64,000 nt of DNA from the NCBI RefSeq assembly GCF_021582895.2, contig NZ_CP091139.2:806001-870000 (forward strand). The letters are read 5' to 3'. The number at the start of each line of letters is the position of its first letter. Position 1 is the stretch's first letter. The notes below the pieces were generated by a model that was given only the letters and a program-made list of their open reading frames with translations, did no database searches and had not been told where the DNA came from. Position numbers and translations under genes: made by a program. The DNA is from Microbacterium elymi (GTDB lineage: Bacteria; Actinomycetota; Actinomycetes; Actinomycetales; Microbacteriaceae). Positions 53,510-63,000 of the stretch are shown one piece after another.

Positions 53510-55076
53510 ATGACCTTCTTGTCCGAGACGCGCGACCTGACGGACGCCTTGTCCGCGCATCCCGAACTCGACGTCGATCCGGCTCAGCTGCCGGCCGCCG
53601 TCGATGCGTTGGCAGACGATGAGGTCGTGCAGATCCTGAAGACGTCGGCGGCGCTCGCGACCTCGCTCGAGCGCGTTCGCGTCGTCGCCGCGGGGGTCGT
53701 GGCGCGCCGGTCATCGCGCGCGCAGGGCCAGAGCGGCCTGGCCGCCGTCGACGGCCACCGGTCACCGATCGATATGGTGCAGAAGATCTCGGGCTCGTCG
53801 CGCGCCGAGGCGCGCCGGCAGGTCAAGCTGGGCACCTCCCTGCTTGATGGCGATGATCAGGGCGAGCTCCCGTCTCCGCCGGACGCGAACGACCAACCCG
53901 CTGCGACTGACGTCGAAGCCGGACGTTCCGAGGGTCGGACGCGGTGGGATGAACCGCTTGCGCCGCGCCCTGTTGGCCGGTGTCATCACTGCCGCCCAAC
54001 ACGAGGCACTCCTCTGGGGCCTCGGCGAGCCTCCCCTTCCCCGCTCCGTGGCGGGGCATCCGGATGCGGAGTCCGCAGACACCGGCGACGAAGAAGCATC
54101 CCGCCTCGCCCACGAGGCGTGGCTGCTCGCGGCCGAACAACTCCTGCGGGAGTCGGCCGAGTACTCGGTCGAAGAGCTGCGACGCCGCGCCCGGCAGGTT
54201 CGCGACAGTCTGGACGAATCCGGAGCGCAAGAGCGCTTCGACCAGCGGTTCGACGCTCGATCCCTCCGCACCTGGCGCGACGCTGAAGGGCGCCACCAGG
54301 GACACATCGTCTTCGACGATGAGATGGGAGCATGGGTCGACTCGATCCTGGCTGCGGGACTCCGCCCCCGACGAGGCGGCCCGCGCTTCATGACCGACGA
54401 AGAGCGCGCGGCCTCACAAGACCTGATCGAGGATCCACGCACGAACGACCAGCTCGCCTACGATCTGCTCATGGGCGTCCTGCGGGCGGGGTCGCTCGCC
54501 TCGGCGGAAGACGTATTCGGCGCTCGCCAGCCGGGCGTCCGGCTCGTCGCCGTCAAGGATCTGATCGGCCCCCGCGATGCGTTCGGTCGGCTCACCACAG
54601 TCGCCCATCTCGAAGACGGCGGAGACGTCCTTCCCGGCTCAATGATCGATCGTGCGCTGTGCGACACCGGAACGGTGACGGTGACGGTCGATTCCTGCGG
54701 AAATCCGCTCGATGTGGGGCGGGAACAGCGGCTGTTCACGTCGAAGCAGCGCATCGCACTGGCCATCCGAGACGGAGGATGCCGATGGCGCGGCTGCACC
54801 GTCCCCGCTTCGTACTGTGAAGCGCATCACATCGACCACTGGTGTGATGACGGCGGCCGGACCGACGTCGATCGCGGGATCCTCCTGTGCAGATTCCATC
54901 ATCTTCTCCTGCACAACCAGGGATGGCGCATCCGCCGAGATCACAACAGCGAATTCATGCTGCATCCACCGGCGGGCCGCTCCAATCCACCCGTCCCCCT
55001 GCCCAGCGGGTCGGCGATCCGATGGGCCTGGGATCCACCCCCGCCGCTCATGCGGAAACACTGGCGCGCCGCGTAG
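53510..55076 (+). CDS. DUF222 / HNH endonuclease-domain protein
   Basis: About 521 residues. DUF222 N-terminal helical domain (VVQILKTSAALATSLERVRV; DMVQKISGSSRAEARRQVKL) and C-terminal HNH nuclease (CRWRGCTVPASYCEAHHIDH; GILLCRFHHLLLHNQGW). These are multi-copy in actinobacterial genomes; the role is uncertain. An extra T at a GCTGCGC site near 53958 splits it (corrected EPLRRALLAGVITAAQ). ATG 53510. Confidence 0.88.
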
Positions 55077-55229
55077 CGGACGACACGAGGGCAGGACAGC
55101 AGAGAGAAGCGCGCGGCGCCGAGGTGGTCACCGACTCGCCCTGCGGTTCTCTTGCAGGCATACCCTGCGCGCGACCGGGGCGGACGGGTGCTCTCACCGA
55201 TATCGCCTGCACCGATATCACCCCTCGCA

Positions 55230-55304
55230 GATGTCGCCCTCACGGATGTCGCCCTCGCAGATGTCGCCCTCACGGATGTCACCCTCACGGATGTCACCCT
55301 CGCG
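55230..55304. repeat. 15-bp tandem repeats upstream of ligase
   Basis: Five units of gatgtc(g/a)ccctc(acg/gca/gcg), each 15 bp, end 30 nt before the ligase ATG. Read in the ligase frame they give DVALADVALTDVTLTDVTLA with no stop, so a translated extension is possible but unlikely. A degenerate sixth unit lies at 55214. The rest of 55077-55229 shows nothing. Confidence 0.85.
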
Positions 55305-55334
55305 ACCGAACCTTCGGACCGGCATCATGGGTTC

Positions 55335-56379
55335 ATGCCGTATGACATCCCTGCGCCGATGCTGGCGAAGTCCGTGCCCCGCATCCCCGAGTCCGACAGT
55401 GTCGCCGGCGGGCTGAGCTACGAGCCGAAGTGGGACGGATTCCGCGGCCTCGTGTCCTGTGACGGCGAGAACGTCGAGATCGGCAGCCGCGGAGCGAAGC
55501 CACTCACCCGGTATTTCCCCGAACTCGTCGAGGCATTCGCGAACCTCCTGCCAGAACCATGCCTGCTCGATGGCGAGATCGCGGTGCCGATGGGTGAGGC
55601 CGGCCACCGTCGGCTCGATTGGGAAGCGCTCAGCCAGCGCATCCATCCCGCCGCCTCACGCGTTGCGAAGCTCGCGGTCGAGACCCCGGCGATGTTCATC
55701 GCCTTCGACCTGCTCGCCCGCGGCGACCGTGATCTGCAGCCCGAGCCGTTCGAGGCGCGACGAAGCGAACTCGAGAGCCTCGTGGCGCAGCTGCCCGCAT
55801 CCGATCCACCTCACCCGCACAACCCGAGATACAGAGACCGCGCGCCGCTGGCTCGACGAATTCGAGGGTGCCGGGCTCGACGGCGTGGTCGCAAAGCCGC
55901 TCGCCCAGCCGTACGCGCCGAACAAGCGCACGATGCTCAAGATCAAGCACGCCCGAACCGCCGACGTCGTCGCTCTCGGCTATCGGATCCACAAGTCGGG
56001 AATCGGCGTCGGCTCGCTGCTGCTGGGCCTCTACACGCCGGATGGAGCTCTGCACAACGTCGGCGCAGTGTCGGCATTCAGTGACATCCGTCGTGCAGAG
56101 CTCGTCGACGAGCTTGCCCCGCTGGTGGAACGGGATGCCGCGGGCGATGCCGTCACCGGAGCGACGGACAAGTCCCGATTCAGCGCCGGGAAGGACGTGA
56201 GATTCGTGCGGCTTGCGCCCGAGCGCGTGCTCGAGGTGCGGTACGACCAACTCGAGGGCTGGCGCTTCCGTCACACCGTGCAGTTCGAGCGCTGGCGTCC
56301 CGACCGCGACCCGCGGTCATGCACCTTCGAGCAGCTCGAGACGGTCGCCGCGTTCGATGTTGACAGCGTGCTCCAATAG
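55335..56379 (+). CDS. ATP-dependent DNA ligase (LigC/LigD ligase-domain type)
   Basis: About 347 residues. Motif I EPKWDGFRGL with the adenylated Lys, motif III-like FIAFDLLARGDRDL, motif IV GLDGVVAKPLAQPYAPN, motif V TMLKIKHARTADVVALGY, then an OB-fold domain ending FERWRPDRDPRSC. Stand-alone, without nuclease or polymerase domains. The LigD-type polymerase is encoded nearby at 56946-57972 on the other strand. One extra C beside GCTGCC near 55793 breaks the frame (corrected QLPHPIHLTRTTRD). Ku is not in the window. Confidence 0.88.
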
Positions 56380-56486
56380 CGGCGCTGCCGCATGCTGAAC
56401 CCGGCATACCCGTGTCGGATGACGGCAATCTCGCCGAACCAGAGACAACTTCGGCGAACCGAGGACAACCTCGGCGGCGGCCGGGG

Positions 56487-56953
56487 TCAGGGGCGAGGGC
56501 GGGTGAACTCGACGAGGGGGATGTCGGCATCGCCGCCGGCGGCGGCATCCATCGCCCCCTTGAGGTGCTTCCACGCAAGCGGGTGCTCGCGCGTGTACCG
56601 GTCGAGCACCTCGGCCGACTCGGCGGCATCCAGGAACCGCACGTGCGCGGGCACGCGACGCGCATGACCGGTGCTCAGGAACGCGACGCCGTTCGCCTTG
56701 AGATTTCGATACCACTGCGATCGGCGGCCGAGCCCCGAAGCGACCACGATCCGCTGCGGCGTACGCTCCACGATCTCGACCACGACATACTTCGGCTCGT
56801 GCGAGACGCGCCCGAGGTGCTCGATCATCACCAGACGCCCGCCGAGCAGCCAGCCGAACCCGGCGCGGTACATCGGGATCGGCATCCGCATCAGTCGCGG
56901 GGTCTGCAGCGCCCCGCGATCAGGCGGTCGACGATGCTCGCATTCTCACTCAT
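56487..56953 (-). CDS. DUF385 deazaflavin-dependent oxidoreductase-like
   Basis: About 155 residues. Core LGGRLVMIEHLGRVSHEPKY, RIVVASGLGRRSQWYRNLKA, HARRVPAHVRFLDAAESAEV fits the Ddn-like family. The true start is ATG 56953, overlapping the LigD-polymerase stop. Loss of a G beside GCTGCAG near 56916 hides the first 20 residues (MSENASIVDRLIAGRLQTPR). Substrate unknown. Confidence 0.8.
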
Positions 56954-57972
56954 CGGTCTTCCTTGCGCGGCTCGGCTGCACCCGCGGCGGCTCGCCGGGC
57001 ATCTTGGGGAACTCGGGCGGGAAGGGCAGCTCGCCGAGCCCGTCCGCGACGTCGCGCTCCCACCACTCCAGCAGGGTGTCGATGCGGCCCGGCTTCGCTG
57101 AGAACTCCGCCCAGGGGTCGCCGACCTCGGCCAGTCGCTGCGGGATCGACCGCACCGTGAACGACATCGGGTCGATGCCGGCCAGCTCGTCCCAGCTCAC
57201 CGGGGTCGAGACGGTGGCGCCCGGCAGCGCGCGCGGACTGTACGCCCCGGCCATCGTGCGGTCGCGATTGGCCTGGTTGAAGTCGACGAAGATGCGCTGG
57301 CCGCGCTCCTCCTTCCACCAGTCCATCGTGACCTTGTCCGGCATCCGCCGGGCCAGCTCGCGGCCGGCCGCGATCACCGCATGCCGGACGTCGAGGAACT
57401 CGTGCGTCGGCTCGATCGGGCAGAACACGTGCAAGCCCGCGGCTCCCGCTGGTCTTGATCCAGGCATCCAGTCCCGCCTCGGCGAGCACGTCGCGCAGCG
57501 CCGGGGCGACGGCGACCGCATCGGCGAAGTCAGTGCCGGGCTGCGGGTCGAGGTCGATCCGCAGCTCGACCGGCTTGTCGGCGTCGGAGGCCAGCGACGC
57601 CCACGGATGGAACACGACGGTGTTCATCTGCGCCGCCCACACGGCGACCGCGATCTCGGTGAGGACGAGCTGAGGATGCCGTCGCCCGCTGTTGTACGTC
57701 ACGGTGACGGCCTCGACGAAGTCGGGAGCCCCCTTCGGCGGATTCTTCGAGAAGAAGCTCTCGCCGTCGATGCCGCCGGGGAAACGCTCGAGTGAGACGG
57801 GTCGGTCGCCGTTGGCGGCCAGGAACGGGTCGGCGACGGCCAGGAAGTACTCGGCGAGTTCGCGTTTGGTGACGCCGACCTCGGGCCAGAGGACGCGGTC
57901 GGGGCTGGACAGCCCGATCTCACGGGCGCCGTGCGGTCCCGGGGCGGTCAGCGTGATCCGGTCGGAGGCCAT
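56946..57972 (-). CDS. LigD-type DNA polymerase/primase domain protein
   Basis: About 341 residues. N-terminal SPDRVLWPEVGVTKRELAEY, FFSKNPPKGAP, catalytic LRIDLDPQPG (D-x-D), SGSRGLHVFCPIEP after correction, and FVDFNQANRDRTMAGAYSPR. Nucleotidyl transferase used in NHEJ gap filling. Separate from its ligase domain (55335-56379, convergent). An extra T at GCTGCAC near 57434 breaks the frame. Ends at 56946, overlapping the DUF385 gene start by 8 nt. Confidence 0.9.
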
Positions 57973-58023
57973 GCCTCAGGCTAACGTGCGGCCGGTTCCC
58001 GCGTACAGGTGGCCGGGCGTGAG

Positions 58024-59445
58024 TCAGTCGTCTTCTTCGCCGGCGGAACCCTCATCGGCGATCTGCTCTTCGGCCTCGGGCTCGGGCAGCGCCATCACCG
58101 GGCCGAGATCGGCGCGGTCGATGCGGATCCAGGGACCTGCCGGGTCGACGACGACACCGGAGATGCCCTCGTCGGTGCGCAAGCGCCGAGCCGAGCTGGG
58201 CGGGTGAGAACGGCGTGGGGCGGTCATCCCGACCGAGCGCCACGACCTCCAGCGGATGCGAGAACACCGGAAGGATCCGCTCGCCGTCGTCGGTGCGCGA
58301 CTCGGCGACGCCCCAGTCGTCCTCTTCCGAGGCGCGGTTGACCGCGATCCACAGCGGCACGGTGGCGAGGGCATCGGCGACGGCAGCGACGGTCTCGTCG
58401 GTGCGCTCCCCGGTCACCAGTCGCTTCAGCGTCAGGTTCGGGTCGACCTCGGCGAACATGCGCTCGATGAGCGCGCGCGGGAGCACCACCGACGCCGGTG
58501 CGGACGCGTGATCCAGGATGATTCCGGCGAAGTCGCCCTGCAGCGAGTACTGCAGCACGGCCGGGGCCGCCTGGCCCATCGCGGACGTCTCGGTGTCGCC
58601 GTCGGCGGTGACGGCGGCGGCGAGCGCCTCGCCACAGCTGTAGACCATGACGTACTGACCGTCATCGCGGGTGGCGACCGCCAGCGGGATCTCGGCGCCC
58701 GCCTTCATCAGCTCCTGGGCGTTGCCCTGCACGCGCAGGTACACGTTGCCCTGGAAGAGCTGGCGGGCCACATTGAGGATCTCGTGGCCCTCGGGGTCGG
58801 TGCCGAGTGCGGCCAGGGCCGCCCGGAGCACCACATTGTCCGGAAGCCCGGGGATCGTCTCGCTCGGCGGCGGCGCCTCGCCCGTCAGTGCGGGAGCGGC
58901 GGCCGGCCGCGCGGTGCTCTCCGTACCGAAGCCGCCGTACGATGTGGTCGAGATGCCGACCTGCGGCGCGCCCTCGGTGGATGCCGCATCCGACGGCGTC
59001 GCGGCGTCGTCGGTCGCGTCGGGGGCGGATGCCGCGGCTGCGCCCGTCGCGTCGGTCGCCGCGTCCGCACCCGGTGCTTCGTCCCTACCCGGTGCTTCGT
59101 CCCTACCCGGTGCTTCGTCAGCGTCTGACGCTTCGTCAGCATCCGACGTCTCGTCCGCGTCCGACGCCTCACCACCGTCCGACGCCTCGTCAGTACCCGA
59201 CGTCTCGTCAGTACCCGACGTCTCGGCAGTACCCGACGTCTCGTCCGCGTCCGACGCCTCGTCCGCGTCCGACGCCTCGCCACCGTCCGACGCGTCGCCC
59301 GAGGCCGAGACCGCAAGCCGCAAGCCGCAAGCCGCAGTCGACGCCTCATCCGCCTCGGGGGCGGGTGCCGTCGCGCTGCCGTCGTCGGCCGCCGACGCGT
59401 CCTTCCCGGAGTCGGTCGTCTTCGGGCCGCGAGGAAGAGAGCCAT
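58024..59445 (-). CDS. SseB-family protein with acidic repeat N-terminus
   Basis: About 472 residues from ATG 59445. After a short head (corrected RGPKTTDSGKDASAADD) comes about 100 residues of DEAS/DADE/GTDE five-residue repeats (DNA 15-bp units, about 59080-59300), then an SseB-like domain (DNVVLRAALAALGTDPEGHE; NVYLRVQGNAQELMKAGAEI; VYSCGEALAAAV). Three consecutive gcttgcgg units near 59315-59335 look like three GCTGCGG insertions that cancel out; they correct to poly-Ala. Other errors: near 58182 (GCTGCGC) and 59430. Function unknown. Confidence 0.75.
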
Positions 59446-59521
59446 TACGCCAGCCTAACCTGGGAGCGCGGGCGCTTCATGAACAGGCGCCCGCCGGGGC
59501 GCAGCATCCGGCCGCGCTCGA

Positions 59522-59938
59522 TCATCCCAGCGCGGCGACACCCGCCACGATGACGCTCACTCCGGTGACGGCGAGCGAGACTGCCAGGACGGCCACGCCC
59601 GTCCACAGCAGCGCGATGGCTCGGCCCGGGCGCTTCGGGTCGGATCCGAGGACCGACAGGAAGAACCCGCCGGGCACAAGCAGCGCCGCGGCCAGCACGC
59701 CGACGCCCGCCCACTCCCAGCCGCCGGTCACCCCGGCGGCTGCCTGCAGGAGCAGGCAGACGATCCCGAGGATCACCAACACCCCGGCGTGGGCGTGGCC
59801 GGCGCGGAAGAAGGACTTCTGCAGGGCATTGAACTCCAGCCCGCGCGAGACGACCCGCAGCAGGAACACTCCCCCGGACTCGATGCCGATCACGGTGAGT
59901 ACGGTCACGCCGACGACGATCGCGATGATCGGGTCCAT
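59522..59938 (-). CDS. Four-TM membrane protein divergent from merR
   Basis: 138 residues from ATG 59938 (AAGGAGG upstream; an in-frame upstream GTG/ATG at 59995 is less likely). TM segments: IIAIVVGVTVLTVIGIES, AGVLVILGIVCLLLQAAAGV, GVGVLAAALLVPGGFFLSVL, LLWTGVAVLAVSLAVTGVSV. Function unknown. The 80-bp divergent region with the MerR gene contains repeats that suggest MerR control. Confidence 0.75.
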   Translation of the reverse strand: MDPIIAIVVGVTVLTVIGIESGGVFLLRVVSRGLEFNALQKSFFRAGHAHAGVLVILGIVCLLLQAAAGVTGGWEWAGVGVLAAALLVPGGFFLSVLGSDPKRPGRAIALLWTGVAVLAVSLAVTGVSVIVAGVAALG

Positions 59939-59947
59939 CTCTCCTCC

Positions 59948-59979
59948 TTGGATAGTCACAGTATCTATTGTTGGATAGT
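59948..59979. promoter_or_regulatory. Candidate MerR-family operator
   Basis: TTGGATAGT occurs at 59948-59956 and 59971-59979 (23-bp spacing, about two helical turns), and the overlapping GATAGTCACAGTATC (59951-59965) is an imperfect palindrome. It lies between the divergent membrane-protein and merR genes. AT-rich compared with flanks. Confidence 0.5.
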
Positions 59980-60018
59980 AGTACTCTCTAGCCATCCGGT
60001 CAACGCATCGAGGGTGGA

Positions 60019-60633
60019 ATGAAGATTTCCGAGCTGTCCGAGCGCAGCGGCGTCCCGGTCGCGACGCTGAAGTACTACATCCGCGAGGGGATGCTCCCCC
60101 GCGGCGCGGCGACCTCCCCGACCAGCGCCGAGTACGACGACGAGCATCTGGCGCGGCTGCGGGTCATCTCGGCGCTGGCGGGGGTCCGCGGCCTCCCGCT
60201 CAGCCGAGTGCGCGACATCCTCGCGCTCATCGACACTCCCCTGGCCGACCCCGTCGCGACCATGGGGCGGGCGGTGAGTGCGCTGCCTCCGTACGTCGAC
60301 GAGCCGATCGCCGATGATCGGGCTCGCACCGCGATCGCCTGGGCGGGCCTCACCTACGATCCGGACTTCGCCGCGGTGGGCCAGCTGGAGACGGCGATCC
60401 GTGCCGTGGAGAATGCCGGCCTGCCCTGGGACGAGGCGACGCTGCACCGTTACGCGGACCCGATGCGGGATGTCGCGGCCGCCGAGGTCGCGCCGACGGC
60501 CCGGCAGACACCCGCCGAGGCGACCGCGTACGCCGTGCTGGGCACCGCCCTGTACGAACCCGTGATCCTCGCGCTGCGGCGGCTCGCGCACCAGCACCAG
60601 CTGGAGTTGCGGCCGACCGTCGACGAGCCGTAG
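60019..60633 (+). CDS. MerR-family transcriptional regulator
   Basis: 204 residues, intact. HTH MKISELSERSGVPVATLKYY followed by the wing IREGMLPRGAATSPTSAEYD, a coiled dimerisation helix, and a C-terminal all-helical domain with no metal-binding Cys pattern (no cysteines noted), so a small-molecule ligand is more likely. Divergent partner: four-TM protein. ATG 60019 follows GAGGGTGG. Confidence 0.9.
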   Translation: MKISELSERSGVPVATLKYYIREGMLPRGAATSPTSAEYDDEHLARLRVISALAGVRGLPLSRVRDILALIDTPLADPVATMGRAVSALPPYVDEPIADDRARTAIAWAGLTYDPDFAAVGQLETAIRAVENAGLPWDEATLHRYADPMRDVAAAEVAPTARQTPAEATAYAVLGTALYEPVILALRRLAHQHQLELRPTVDEP

Positions 60634-60651
60634 AGCCGGATCAGCGCCCGA

Positions 60652-62886
60652 TCAGACCTTCGCCTTCCGATATCCGGCGGCCCGTGCGGCGGTCTCAGTC
60701 CGGAAGCAGTCCTCCGGCTGGGTGGCGTTGTAGAAGCGCTGACCGGGCATGTGGTAGATCATGGACGAGGCGTTGCCCTTGATGGGCGCCCACGACGGAC
60801 AGTTCCAGAGCGACGCCGGCGTGGTGCGGGACGGGTAGCCGATGACGCCGGTCGCGGCGGACGTCCGAGATACCGTCGTGTAGCCGGACTTCCTGCCGGT
60901 GACCCGCACCGAGATCTTCTTGCCGGCCTGCGCCGTGCCCAGCTTCAGCGTGGCTTTGGTCGCCCGTGAGATGGCACGTCCGTTGGCGTACCACTGATAC
61001 GTGAACGCCGTCCCCGCCGTCCATGCACCGGGCTTCGCGGTGAGCACCCGGGTGACATATCGCGAGCCCGAGACGGTCGGGGTCACCGCCTTCGGCACGC
61101 GCAGCGTGGCCTTGGAGGTCTTGGCGACGCTCGCGTATCCCGACTTCCTGCCCGTCACCTTCACGGTGATCGCGGCGCCGATCCGCGAGCTCGTCACGGC
61201 GAGTGTGGATGCCGTCGCCCGCGAGATCGCGGTGCCGTTCGCGTACCACTGGTAGGAGAAGACGGTGCCGGTCGTCCAGGTTCCCGGCCGCGCCGTCAGC
61301 CTCGATCCCACGGCAGCTGTGCCCGAGATGCTCGGCGTCGCAACCTTGGGCGCCCTCGCCGTCGCGGCCGACGTCCTCACGACGGTGAGGTAGCCCGACT
61401 TCCGGCCGATGACCCTGACCGAGATCCGCTTGCCGAGCTGGGTGGAGGCGATGGCGTAGGTGCTGGCGGTGGCCCTCGAGATCGCCCGACCGTCGGCGTA
61501 CCACTGGTACGAGAACGCGGTGCCGGCTGTCCAGGTGCCCGGCCTCGCCGTGATCCTCGACCCGACAGCCGTGGTGCCCGCGATCGTCGGCGCGGCGGTT
61601 CTCAGCGTCCCGAGCCGGACCGCGACGGTCGCCGCGGACGCCTTCGACGTGGTTGTGTAGCCGGCCAGCCGGCCGGTGACCCGAACGGCCACCCGCTTCG
61701 CATACTGCGCAAGCGGCGATCGTGAACGTGGACCTCGTGGCGCCGGCGATGACCTTGCCATCGGCGAGCCACTCGTACGACAGTGCGGCCCCCGACGTCC
61801 AGGTGCCCTGCTTCGCCGTGAGCGTGGATCCGACGGCGACCGTGCCCGACACCGTGGGCGTCGCCGCCGTGAGCGGTCGAGTCGTCACCGCGGCGGTGGA
61901 TGCCGAGACCCGCGACACCGGACGGTAGCCGGCCAGGGTCCCGGTCACGGTCACCGAGATCCGCTTGCCGACCAGTCCGGCCGTCAGGCTCAGCCTCGAG
62001 GAGGTCTGCCCGGCGATGGCCACGCCATCCGCGGACCAGACGTAGGCGAGCACCGCACCGGCGGTCCAGGCGCCCGGACTGGCGGTGAGCGCGTCGCCGA
62101 ACCGGGCGGTGCCGGTGATCGTCGGGACGGCGGAGCCGAGGTCGGGCCCGCACCCGGCGGTGTCCGGCGACAGCGTGACATCCCTGGTCGCCGATCCCGG
62201 GGCGGTCACCGTGATGAGGGCGGAGCGCTCGGGCGCAGCCGCCGCATCCGGTGTCTGCGGGCAGTACCCGGCAGCGGCGGCGGCCACGGCGTAGTCGCCG
62301 GCGTGCAGGCCGCCGACCGCGTACTGCGCGCCCGGCCGTTCGATCGCCGCGGGGAGCGGCGTCCAGTTGCCGTCGATCTTCCGGTACAGCGTCAGGGTCG
62401 CCGATGCGGGCTTGCGCGATGCCGGTGATCGAGCCGGCCGGCTCCAGGAAGATGTCGACGCCCGCCGAGATGGCACCGGCCGAGACCGTCACCGGCGTGG
62501 CGGATGCGACATCCGTCACGTCGCCGTAGAACTCGTCGAAGTGCGGACGAAGCGCCGGGTAGCAGTCGCACCCCCACCGCGTCTGGATCGTGTAGTCCCC
62601 GACCGGGAGGCCGGTGATCTCGAACGCGCCGTCCGCACCGATCGGCTCGGTCGACATGCGGGCCTCGGGACCGTACGGGTCATCGGCCGCCCCGACCGGA
62701 ATCGCGAAGACCCAGGTCGACCCGGTCTCGCCGGCGAGCGAGCCGCCGCCGTCGAGCTCGCACGTGACCGGTGATCGACCCCGACTCGTCGGCGAATGCC
62801 GCCGTCGGCACCAGTGCCAGCATCGACGCGATCAGCGCCGCGGTCAGCGTCGCGACGAGAGCGCGCGCGCGAACAGAACTCCCCAT
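60652..62886 (-). CDS. Secreted repeat protein with Ig-like repeats and C-terminal sunset-type domain
   Basis: About 743 residues. Signal peptide VATLTAALIASMLALVPTAA; carboxypeptidase-regulatory-like N-terminal modules (FEITGLPVGDYTIQTRWG; YAVGGLHAGDYAVAAAAAGY); then about six tandem modules of roughly 90 residues (PTISGTAAVGSRLTARPGTW; FSYQWYADGRAISRATASTY; ISVRVTGRKSGYTTVSRTSA). The C-terminus (IKGNASSMIYHMPGQRFYNA; CFRTETAARAAGYRKAK) matches the actinobacterial sunset domain. Three GCWGC insertions, near 61712, 62412 and 62760. Probably surface-attached or secreted; ligand unknown. Confidence 0.82.
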
Positions 62887-63000
62887 GATTCCCCGATCCC
62901 CCACGCCAGAACGGCGCCCCCGTGGTCAGGCCCCTCCCTGACGCTTGCGCTCATTCAATCAGATCGCTGACATGGGATGCAACGGATCCGCACAGTCGGT

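Noticed and set aside
55152..55334. N-terminal extension of the ligase encoded by the 15-bp repeats
   Set aside because: Although in frame, the repeat peptide is low complexity, and the ligase fold begins normally at MPYDIPAPMLAK from ATG 55335.
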